Origin: Deltaproteobacteria bacterium | Lineage (GTDB): Bacteria; Desulfobacterota; Binatia; UBA9968 | Assembly: GCA_005879435.1 (NCBI GenBank) | Contig: VBKX01000035.1 | Location: 1 to 5,829, forward strand | Direction: 5' to 3' | DNA: 5,829 bases | Part shown: positions 1 through 5,481 of the stretch, piece after piece | How positions within the stretch are numbered: position 1 is the stretch's first letter | How the letters are laid out: the number at the start of each line of letters is the position of its first letter | Notes under the pieces: generated by a model | Seen by the model: only the letters and a program-made list of their open reading frames with translations | The model's database searches: none | Told to the model about the DNA's origin: nothing | Position numbers and translations under genes: made by a program

Positions 1-283
1 GAAGCGACACGCGGGAGCCATGAATCACACGGCTTAAGATATCGCGTCCGAGATTATCTGTGCCGAGCGCATGCGTCGAGCCGATACCTTCCGGAGCTTT
101 CATCATCGCCGTGAGCTCCTGTTTGTTGGGATCGTGCGGCGCCAACGTCGGCCCGGTGATGCCGATCACGATGAACAGCAAATCGATGGCGCCGCCGGTA
201 AACGCCTTGACGTGCAGCCGGGGAAAGCCGCGCGGCACGCTGGCGCTCTTTTCAGTAGCGGATTCGAGGGTCAACGACTGCAT
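1..283 (-). CDS. ABC transporter permease, DppC/OppC-like, N-terminal part (runs off the left edge)
   Basis: Reading the minus strand from ATG at 283-281 gives 94 codons with no stop before the window edge. The product is the second inner-membrane permease of a peptide/nickel-type ABC importer. A cytoplasmic N-terminus is followed by a first hydrophobic segment at about residues 28-46 ending in TLAPHDPN. Near residues 74-94 comes the family's characteristic LGTDNLGRDILSRVIHGSRVSL-type region, which makes the family call firm. Full-length members are usually about 280-300 residues, so roughly two thirds is missing. The ATG overlaps the upstream permease gene by 32 nt and has only a weak GGA-type ribosome site. 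GTG at 238-236 would remove the overlap and also lies upstream of the first membrane segment, so the start is uncertain. It is the last visible gene of the importer operon. Peptide, nickel, opine or other small-molecule substrates are all possible. Confidence 0.88.
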   Translation of the reverse strand, partial: MQSLTLESATEKSASVPRGFPRLHVKAFTGGAIDLLFIVIGITGPTLAPHDPNKQELTAMMKAPEGIGSTHALGTDNLGRDILSRVIHGSRVSL

Positions 284-1253
284 AGAGTCCGTCGATGATA
301 AGATTGATTGCTACGAATGCCAGCGTATAGGTCATCACGATACCCGTGACTAACGGATAGTCACGCGCGTTGAGCGCGGTGATGAGCAAGCTGCCGCTGC
401 CGGGCCAAGCAAAAACGGTTTCGACAATGATCGAGCCGCTGAGCAGCGTGCCAAGCTCGAGGCCGACGACCGTGATCACGGGAATGAGGGCGTTGCTGGT
501 CACGTGGCGCCAGACGACGTTTTTCTCGCGCAATCCTTTGGCGCGCGCGGTTTGGATATAATCCTCGTTCATCACTTCGAGAATCGACGAGCGCGTGACT
601 CGCATCAAGATACCGAGCATGTTCACACCGAGCGCCAGTGCCGGCAGGAATATATGGGTCAATGCATCCCAAACCGCCGACCAATTTTTCTGCATGACGC
701 TGTCGAGAATGTAAAAACCCGATTGCTCCGGTCCGGCGATGCCATAGGTGCTACGGCCCGAAGTCGGAAGCAAATTCAAAACCCCGGCGAGCAGGAGAAT
801 CAACATGATCGCCAGCCAGAAGCTCGGCATACTGATGCCGAACAGGCCGAACGTCGTGCCGAGGTTGTCAATCCATGAATTCGGCTTGGAACCCGCCCAT
901 ACCCCGAGCGGAATCGCCAACAGTGTGGCGATGATGATTGCGAAGACCGCCAGCTCGATCGTCGCGGGCAGTCGTGTCTTAATCACGCCGATGACGGGTT
1001 CGGCATATTTGAATGACTTGCCGAAGTCGCCGACGGCGGCGGAGCGGATAAATTTGGCGTATTGAATGTAGAGTGGCTGATCCAAGCCCCAACGTTCCTT
1101 GGCTTTTGCCACCTCCGCGGCGTTGGTTTCTTCGCCGAGCAAGAGCAGCGTCGGATCACCCGGCGCGGCGTGAATCAGCAGAAATACCAGCAAACTGATG
1201 AGCAAGAGAACCGGAATCGTGCCGGCGAGCCGGTGCAAAAGATAGGTGGCCAT
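252..1253 (-). CDS. ABC transporter permease, DppB/OppB-like
   Basis: This is a complete 333-residue inner-membrane permease of the binding-protein-dependent transport family, close to the usual DppB length. The N-terminus (MATYLLHRLAGTIPVLLLIS) is typical, with a first membrane helix at about 9-29 followed by HAAPGDP, a family hallmark. Further hydrophobic segments lie near 100-121, 134-160, 200-220, 256-280 and 302-325. The cytoplasmic EAA loop that contacts the ATPase is at about 229-258 (DYIQTARAKG, then RHVTSNALIP). The C-terminus FAWPGSGSLL...YAVVDPRIRY is also characteristic. ATG at 1253 is chosen because it gives the standard N-terminus; a GGAGA ribosome site lies at 1266-1270, about 12 nt upstream, a little far. 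It follows the hydrolase gene by 51 nt and overlaps the DppC-like start. The family is near certain; the substrate cannot be read from the permease. Confidence 0.95.
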   Translation of the reverse strand: MATYLLHRLAGTIPVLLLISLLVFLLIHAAPGDPTLLLLGEETNAAEVAKAKERWGLDQPLYIQYAKFIRSAAVGDFGKSFKYAEPVIGVIKTRLPATIELAVFAIIIATLLAIPLGVWAGSKPNSWIDNLGTTFGLFGISMPSFWLAIMLILLLAGVLNLLPTSGRSTYGIAGPEQSGFYILDSVMQKNWSAVWDALTHIFLPALALGVNMLGILMRVTRSSILEVMNEDYIQTARAKGLREKNVVWRHVTSNALIPVITVVGLELGTLLSGSIIVETVFAWPGSGSLLITALNARDYPLVTGIVMTYTLAFVAINLIIDGLYAVVDPRIRY

Positions 1254-1304
1254 AGCGGCGGCAGTTCTCCGGCCTAGGCGAGTCTCATCGCATTTTTGCG
1301 GTTG

Positions 1305-2180
1305 TCAGACGATCCGTTCAATAAAACCGCGCAGCATCTCGTTGAATTCGACGGGATGCTCGCGATAGGAAAAATGGCCGGCGCGATTAAAAATATACAT
1401 GCGCGAATCGGGCGTACCGCGGGCGATCAGATCAAACAGCGCGTGTCCTTGCTCGATCGTTGCGGTGGGATCATTGTAAGCCCAGGCTAGCAGCGTGGGC
1501 ATGCCGAAACCGCGATCGCGGATGAGGCCAAGCGTTTCGTCCTTTTGCCGTGCCAAATACGGTAGAAACCGGGTCGTCCTTAGGCCGACTTCCTCCATCT
1601 TTTTTACTGCTTCTTGATATTTTGGCAAGGTCGCTACTCGCGTCATGCTGTCCAACCACTCTTCGGTGATATGTTCGAAGCCGTAGGAATATTTCTGCAG
1701 CACCCAGCGCTGGCTCTCGCGGCTCAAGCGTGGCTGCGGCGGATTGGCCATGACCGTTTCGTTTTTGCTGATGCCGGGGGCGAGCGTGTTGGTGTCGACT
1801 AAAATACAGGAATCGAACAATTCCGGATGTTCCAGGACGAGGCGCGCGACCAAGTAGGCGCCCCGGGAGTGGCCAACGGGATGTATGTTGCGCAAGTCCA
1901 ATGTTTTCAGGAAGCCGTAGGCGTGCTGCACCACCGCCGCCATCGTGTAGTCTTCATCCCTTTGCGGATTGTCGGTAAAACCTTGGCCTATCTTGTCGAC
2001 CGCATAGACGTGAAACCGCTCCGCCAATCCGTCGAAGTTTAAGCTCCAATCTTCGGCGCAGTCAGCCGCGTCGTGGGAGCCAGAATGACCGCCATGAAAA
2101 AGCACGACGGTGGGTCCGACGCCCTTCTCGAAATAGCGGGTGCGGATACCGTTAACGTCGATAAATTGTTCACCGGTCAT
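1305..2180 (-). CDS. alpha/beta-fold hydrolase (serine hydrolase, MhpC-like superfamily)
   Basis: This is a 291-residue single-domain alpha/beta hydrolase with no signal peptide, so probably cytoplasmic. The oxyanion motif HGGH is at 29-32, and the strand-turn DKIGQGFTD lies at 62-70. The nucleophile elbow GHSRG at 103-107 puts the catalytic serine at 105. A cap-like helical insertion spans about 135-220. The probable acid is Asp237 (AYNDP) and the catalytic base His269 (AGHF). The triad is therefore complete. Arg after the nucleophile resembles the GHDRG of fluoroacetate dehalogenases and some epoxide hydrolases, but Ser in place of Asp points to ester, lactone or C-C bond hydrolysis. The start is supported by a strong AAGGAG at 2190-2195, 9 nt from the ATG. 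It sits between the solute-binding protein and the permease genes, which suggests that it acts on the imported compound. The exact substrate is unknown. Confidence 0.93.
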   Translation of the reverse strand: MTGEQFIDVNGIRTRYFEKGVGPTVVLFHGGHSGSHDAADCAEDWSLNFDGLAERFHVYAVDKIGQGFTDNPQRDEDYTMAAVVQHAYGFLKTLDLRNIHPVGHSRGAYLVARLVLEHPELFDSCILVDTNTLAPGISKNETVMANPPQPRLSRESQRWVLQKYSYGFEHITEEWLDSMTRVATLPKYQEAVKKMEEVGLRTTRFLPYLARQKDETLGLIRDRGFGMPTLLAWAYNDPTATIEQGHALFDLIARGTPDSRMYIFNRAGHFSYREHPVEFNEMLRGFIERIV

Positions 2181-2308
2181 TACGCTACTCTCCTTGGGAC
2201 CTTTGCGGTTGCCGTCATTTCGGATGCAGTGAGAAACCCGGATCTCTCAAGTCCACGGGAGATGACCGCGCGGCAATTGAATACTTAACTTAACTCACCG
2301 TCTGCCGT
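2181..2308 (-). other. spacer between binding-protein and hydrolase genes
   Basis: This 128-nt gap lies within the same-strand operon. It contains the hydrolase ribosome site (AAGGAG, minus strand, 2190-2195) and a short tandem CTTAA next to the binding-protein stop. I see no convincing terminator or promoter. Binding-protein genes are often separated from downstream transporter genes by such gaps, so partial processing or an internal promoter is possible but not shown. Confidence 0.5.
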
Positions 2309-3832
2309 TTATTTCTTCACCGCCATTTCTATCGCGTAAATGCGCGCGTCGGGCAGCGGCTTATATTCGACGCGGCTGTTTAGACCCCAGAGGAGCTTGT
2401 GGCGCCACATGAAACAGGCCGGCGCGTCTTCGGTCAGGATGCTCATGGCTTGCGATAGGTATTGGCGCCGTTTTTTCGCATCGAACTCCTGTTGCTCTTT
2501 GTCTAAAAGCTCGTCGAGCTTGGGATTCGAATAACCGATGCGCGGCGTTTCACCACTGTGGAAATATTGATGCAGCGCGGCGCTCGGATCCTGCACCGAG
2601 CCGCGACCTATGTAATAGAACGGAATCGTGCCCTTTTGCACGTTGGCCCAAAGCGTCGCCCACTCCGGCGTAAGCAGCTTGGCGCGGAAGCCGGCCGCGT
2701 TCATCATTGGGATCATCGCTTCGCTCAGTTGTTTATCCAGCGTGTAACGGCCGACCGGGGTCTGGAGCTCGACGTCCACTCCATTTGGGTAGCCCGCTTG
2801 CGCCAGCAGTTTCTTGGCTTTCTCAGGATCGTAATTCAACTTCGGTTTCAGATTCGGATCGTAGCCATATTGGCCGGGGCCGAGAGGGCCGTCGAGACGG
2901 CTGGCGAAGCCTTCGAGCAACGTGGAAATAATCTGATCGCGGTTGATCGCTTGGCAGACCGCCTGTCTTACTTCTTTTTTGTCGAAGGGCGGTTTCGGCT
3001 GCATCGCCAGAAACATAATTTCCACCGAGTCGATCGGCGCGATGCGTAATTTGGGATTGTTTTCGATGCGTTGGCGCATGTGGGGCGGGACGAACTGGGC
3101 GATTTGAATCTCGTCGTTCAGCAGAGCCGTCACCCGTTGCTCGGGTTCACGCATAATACGATAGACGACTTCATCCGGCGCTCGGGGATTTTTCTTGGCA
3201 TCGGGATGATCGGGCCGTTTCTGCAGCACCAGCCGTTGGCCGGGAATCAGCTCTTTCAGTTGGTACGGACCGCCGCCCATCATGTGTTCTCTATCGGCGA
3301 CGTCGCGGCCGTATTTGTCGAAAGCGGCTTTGCTCGTGACGATCAGACGGTCGCATAGAAATGACAACAACGGCGCAGTGGGCTTATCGGTTGTGATCTT
3401 GACTGTGAATTTGTCGACGGCCTCGGCTTTGACGATGGACGGCGCGACGGAAGCTTTCTGTTTGGACTGGGGATCGTTGATCACCCGATTCATCAGCGAG
3501 TGAACCACGTCATCGGCGGTCACGGTCGTGCCGTCGTTGAATTTATAATTTTTGCTCAGGTAAAAAATCCACGTGGTCGGATTCTCCACCTTCCAGCGCT
3601 CGGCGAGGCGGCCTTCGAAATCGCCTTTGGCGTAGCTGTAGGTGCAGAACGGACCGGTGACCTCGCTAAAGATTCCATAGAGCAGCGACGCGCTGTCGCC
3701 GTAAGGATTATGCGTCTCGATGGTTTCGGTCACGCCGATGGAGACGCGGACCTGTGCACCTGATTCAACGCCGTTGCACAAGAGCAAGGCAAGTGCCCCG
3801 AATATCACCAGGTAATCCTTTGCGATTCTCAT
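2309..3832 (-). CDS. ABC transporter solute-binding protein, family 5 (peptide/nickel/opine type)
   Basis: This is a 507-residue extracytoplasmic binding protein that would deliver substrate to the permeases encoded downstream. Residues 1-26 form a signal peptide (MRIAK, then hydrophobic DYLVIFGALALLLCNGV, then ESGA), with cleavage likely before QVRVSIG. Cys19 is preceded by Leu, a poor lipobox, so signal peptidase I export is favoured over lipidation. The family-5 core is clear: LAERWKVENPTTWIFYL and KFNDGTTVTADDVVHSLMNR at about 76-116, GGGPYQL near 186-192, EVRQAVCQAINRDQII near 287-302, and NYDPEKAKKLLAQAGYPNG near 333-351. Length is normal for the family. GGAGGA at 3842-3847, 9 nt from the ATG, fixes the start. 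It is the first gene of the minus-strand operon and faces the amidohydrolase gene across a shared promoter region. Substrate is unassigned; many members of such clusters do not bind peptides. Confidence 0.95.
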   Translation of the reverse strand: MRIAKDYLVIFGALALLLCNGVESGAQVRVSIGVTETIETHNPYGDSASLLYGIFSEVTGPFCTYSYAKGDFEGRLAERWKVENPTTWIFYLSKNYKFNDGTTVTADDVVHSLMNRVINDPQSKQKASVAPSIVKAEAVDKFTVKITTDKPTAPLLSFLCDRLIVTSKAAFDKYGRDVADREHMMGGGPYQLKELIPGQRLVLQKRPDHPDAKKNPRAPDEVVYRIMREPEQRVTALLNDEIQIAQFVPPHMRQRIENNPKLRIAPIDSVEIMFLAMQPKPPFDKKEVRQAVCQAINRDQIISTLLEGFASRLDGPLGPGQYGYDPNLKPKLNYDPEKAKKLLAQAGYPNGVDVELQTPVGRYTLDKQLSEAMIPMMNAAGFRAKLLTPEWATLWANVQKGTIPFYYIGRGSVQDPSAALHQYFHSGETPRIGYSNPKLDELLDKEQQEFDAKKRRQYLSQAMSILTEDAPACFMWRHKLLWGLNSRVEYKPLPDARIYAIEMAVKK

Positions 3833-3882
3833 GGTCGTGTATCCTCCGCAAAAGTCGAGTTGATCCGGACAATCGATGCGAA

Positions 3883-3912
3883 ATCATTTACCGTACCTGG
3901 GCGTATTGTCAA
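3883..3912 (-). promoter_or_regulatory. candidate sigma70-type promoter for the transporter operon
   Basis: On the minus strand a perfect TTGACA (3912-3907) is followed after 18 nt by AATGAT (3888-3883, four of six matches to TATAAT). It would give a leader of roughly 45 nt before the binding-protein ATG. The -35 is strong and the -10 weak. Position supports it, but no experiment does. Confidence 0.4.
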
Positions 3913-3914
3913 GA

Positions 3915-3945
3915 CGAGAACAGAGTCGCTGCTCCGTTGTTTTCG
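3915..3945. promoter_or_regulatory. imperfect dyad between divergent -35 boxes, possible operator
   Basis: A 31-bp partial palindrome is centred on 3930. Outer arms CGAgAACA and TGTTtTCG pair in seven of eight positions, and GC pairs recur near the centre; ten of fifteen positions pair overall. It fills most of the 36 bp between the two outward-facing TTGACA boxes and is centred within one base of their midpoint. This geometry suits a dimeric regulator controlling both genes. No regulator gene is visible in the window. Confidence 0.35.
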
Positions 3946-3948
3946 CAG

Positions 3949-3976
3949 TTGACAGGAGGAAAGCTCTGGGACTAAT
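3949..3976 (+). promoter_or_regulatory. candidate sigma70-type promoter for the amidohydrolase gene
   Basis: A perfect TTGACA at 3949-3954 is followed by a 16-nt spacer and ACTAAT at 3971-3976 (four of six matches to TATAAT). Transcription would start near 3983, giving a leader of about 50 nt. It lies back to back with the minus-strand candidate. Confidence 0.42.
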
Positions 3977-3981
3977 CGTTA

Positions 3982-4014
3982 ATTGCCGACAACTGAAGGC
4001 GAACGATCGGCAGT
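3982..4014 (+). promoter_or_regulatory. leader stem-loop before the amidohydrolase ribosome site
   Basis: TGCCGA (3984-3989) and TCGGCA (4007-4012) form a perfect 6-bp stem with a 17-nt loop. It extends by one U-G and one A-U pair to 3982/4014 and ends 6 nt before the ribosome site. It could act on translation or mRNA stability, or be incidental. Confidence 0.3.
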
Positions 4015-4020
4015 CAACCC

Positions 4021-4027
4021 GGGAGGA
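4021..4027 (+). promoter_or_regulatory. ribosome binding site that decides the amidohydrolase start
   Basis: GGGAGGA lies 7 nt before ATG 4035. The reading frame is open further upstream to an ATG at 3876, but that start has no comparable site and lies upstream of the predicted promoter. The family-like N-terminus begins at 4035. Confidence 0.8.
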
Positions 4028-4034
4028 CCAAGTC

Positions 4035-5186
4035 ATGGCAAAAAACGGTTACAAGATTATCGATAGCGATATGCATGTGTTCGAGCCCCATGATCTGTAT
4101 TTAAAGTACATGAACCCTAAGTGGGGCGATCGAATTCCGCGCGGGCAACCGCGAAAAACCCACGGCCAGATAAAGTTTACTTTCGCCGATGGAAAGCCGA
4201 TCCGTCCGTCAGGCACGCAGGTGCTCGCCGCCACCTCGCCCAAACAGAGTCGCGATGAGAGCTCGCCCGGCGAAACCGAAGTAGCGCAGCGCTACGCGAA
4301 ACCGCTGGCGCGCGCTTACGACGCGGTGTCCCAGCTCGACGCCATGGACGATGAAGGCGTGGATGTCGCCGTTTTGTTTCGCACATTTCCGCTTCACTGT
4401 GATGATAGTTTGGAAGCGGAGTATGCCAACGATTTGTGCCGGGCATGGAATAGTTGGATGGCGGATTTCTGCAAAGCCCGTCCTAAGCGGCTGCGGCCTT
4501 CGGCGCTCATCACGCTGCACGACATCGATCTCGCGATCGACGAGACGCGCCGGGCGGTCACCGAACTCGGCGCGATCGGCCTGTGCTTAGTGCCGGAGCC
4601 GATCAACGGACGCCACATCCATGACCGGTACTACGACCCGCTTTGGCGCGAAGCGGAAAAATTGGCCGCGCCGATCTGCTTCCATCCGGCGGCAAGCCCC
4701 AACCAAGATCAAGCCGTGCATCGCTTCAAGGGTCACAGCAATGAAGCCGTGCTGATCAACGCGTTTCGCAATCCCGTCGAGTTGATGCTTGCGGTCGGCA
4801 GCTTTTGCGCCGGCGGCGTACTCGAACGTTTTCCAAAGCTCCGCGTAGCATTTCTCGAGGGCAACTGCAGTTGGTTGCCCTGGGCGCTGTACCGATTGGA
4901 CGAGCGCTGGGAAATGCGCAAGGGTTACTGCAACGAGCCCATGAGCCTGCGGCCGAGCGATTACTTTTTGCGCCAGTGTTTCATCTCGGTCGACGTCGAA
5001 GAAGAGCTCGTTATCGATGTGATCCGTCGCGTCGGCGACGACAATGTGGTGATCTCGACGGACTATCCGCACGCCGACTCGCACTGGCCCAATGCGGTGA
5101 ATGACTTCATGGCAGTGGAAATCCCAAGCGACGCGAGGAAAAAAATTCTGTGGGACAATTGCGCACGGCTGTACGGCGTCGAATAA
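4035..5186 (+). CDS. amidohydrolase-2 family metal-dependent hydrolase/decarboxylase
   Basis: The product is 383 residues, a TIM-barrel enzyme of the amidohydrolase-2 (ACMSD-related) group and probably cytoplasmic. Residues 7-18 (KIIDSDMHVFEP) carry the first metal site as D12-x-H14 rather than the classic HxH. His217 in CFHPAAS is the likely barrel metal His. GGVLERFPKLRVAFLEGNCSWLPW at 260-283 is the conserved strand region, with Glu275 where many relatives have His. STDYPHADSHWP at 341-352 supplies the catalytic Asp343. Residues 44-90 form a polar, probably loop-rich segment after the first strand. The D/E pattern is, from memory, common in a large uncharacterised branch that includes proteins annotated only as amidohydrolase. 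Hydrolysis or decarboxylation of a carboxylated or cyclic substrate is plausible; the substrate is unknown. It is transcribed away from the transporter operon and is followed by the flavin oxidoreductase gene. Confidence 0.93.
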   Translation: MAKNGYKIIDSDMHVFEPHDLYLKYMNPKWGDRIPRGQPRKTHGQIKFTFADGKPIRPSGTQVLAATSPKQSRDESSPGETEVAQRYAKPLARAYDAVSQLDAMDDEGVDVAVLFRTFPLHCDDSLEAEYANDLCRAWNSWMADFCKARPKRLRPSALITLHDIDLAIDETRRAVTELGAIGLCLVPEPINGRHIHDRYYDPLWREAEKLAAPICFHPAASPNQDQAVHRFKGHSNEAVLINAFRNPVELMLAVGSFCAGGVLERFPKLRVAFLEGNCSWLPWALYRLDERWEMRKGYCNEPMSLRPSDYFLRQCFISVDVEEELVIDVIRRVGDDNVVISTDYPHADSHWPNAVNDFMAVEIPSDARKKILWDNCARLYGVE

Positions 5187-5244
5187 AGACAATTTAACCA
5201 CAGCGATCCCAGCGCGGCAGAGCCGCACCCGAAACTCGGAGTGT

Positions 5245-5354
5245 CTCCCGCAAAGACGCAAAGGGCGCAAAGTTCGGAGATTGAGGGTGAAAATCATTTA
5301 TAAGAGTTTTTGTCCTTTCCCCATAACCTTCGCGCCTTTGCGCCTTGGCGGGAG
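5245..5354. repeat. CGCAAAG-type inverted repeat pair
   Basis: The left arm 5245-5272 begins CTCCCGC and carries three CGCAAAG units. The right arm 5328-5354 is its reverse complement with three mismatches and one gap, ending GGCGGGAG. The intervening loop is 55 nt. As RNA it could fold into a long hairpin. The motif resembles a widespread interspersed repeat of environmental bacteria (recalled, not searched). Confidence 0.7.
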
Positions 5355-5371
5355 GAATTCCTGACCAGATT

Positions 5372-5392
5372 ATTTGCGCAGGCCGCGCAAAT
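5372..5392 (+). terminator. weak terminator-like hairpin after the amidohydrolase gene
   Basis: ATTTGCGC and GCGCAAAT form a perfect 8-bp stem with a 5-nt loop (AGGCC), followed by a run ATTTTG. The T-tract is short and half of the stem is A-T, so termination is uncertain. It lies 186 nt after the stop codon. Confidence 0.3.
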
Positions 5393-5410
5393 TTTGAACT
5401 ATAGTTATAG

Positions 5411-5448
5411 AAAGAACACGAAGTAAGAAATCTCTCTTTGTGCTCTTT
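5411..5448. repeat. short inverted repeat just before the oxidoreductase ribosome site
   Basis: AAAGAACACGAAG (5411-5423) pairs with CTTTGTGCTCTTT (5436-5448) in eleven of thirteen positions around a 12-nt loop. The two mismatches become wobble pairs in one strand. It abuts the TGTGGTTAA end and lies 17 nt before the ribosome site, so it belongs to the same repeat assembly and to the probable leader of the next gene. Confidence 0.5.
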
Positions 5449-5465
5449 GTGGTTAATTAAATTCC

Positions 5466-5471
5466 AAGGAG
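5466..5471 (+). promoter_or_regulatory. ribosome binding site of the flavin oxidoreductase gene
   Basis: AAGGAG lies 10 nt before ATG 5482. A nearer ATG at 5474 is only 2 nt from it, out of frame, and hits a stop after about 59 codons, so 5482 is the start. Confidence 0.75.
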
Positions 5472-5481
5472 TAATGACATC

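Larger units (their letters stand above)
5194..5456. repeat. spacer bounded by inverted TTAACCACA / TGTGGTTAA
   Basis: The 295-nt gap between the two plus-strand genes has no credible gene. Perfect 9-nt inverted termini (5194-5202 and 5448-5456) bracket most of it, and two further inverted repeats are nested inside. The right end (CTTTGTGCTCTTTGTGGTTAA) resembles an AACCACAGAG-type interspersed repeat that I recall from many environmental genomes. TTAA is present at both outer edges, but it is part of the repeats, so a target duplication cannot be claimed. It could be a short non-coding mobile element or two independent repeat copies. Confidence 0.5.

Noticed and set aside
504..878. 124-codon plus-strand open frame opposite the permease gene
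   Set aside because: The product is rich in Arg, Glu and Gln with no motif and lies opposite conserved permease motifs.
2284..2296. Tandem CTTAA near the binding-protein stop
   Set aside because: Only about two and a half units; no functional interpretation can be supported.
2558..3049. 163-codon open frame on the plus strand opposite the binding-protein gene
   Set aside because: The opposite strand encodes clear family-5 motifs across the same bases. The plus-strand product is unusually rich in Arg and matches nothing I know.
3876..4034. 53-residue N-terminal extension of the amidohydrolase, or a CTG start at 3966 behind AGGAGGA (3954-3960)
   Set aside because: The frame is open but the peptide is not family-like. 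Both positions fall before or within the predicted promoter, and ATG 4035 has its own strong ribosome site right before the conserved N-terminus.
5214..5226. GCGGC-AGA-GCCGC hairpin shortly after the amidohydrolase stop
   Set aside because: A perfect 5-bp stem, but there is no T-run on either side, so it is not supported as an intrinsic terminator.
4587..5297. 236-codon open frame on the minus strand opposite the amidohydrolase gene
   Set aside because: It is wholly explained as a shadow of a well-recognised gene in a GC-rich region. It has no family motif, its composition is rich in His, Arg and Val, and it crosses the repeat at 5245-5272.
5397..5406. Palindrome AACTATAGTT in the spacer
   Set aside because: Ten bases of AT-rich palindrome are too short to mean anything alone.
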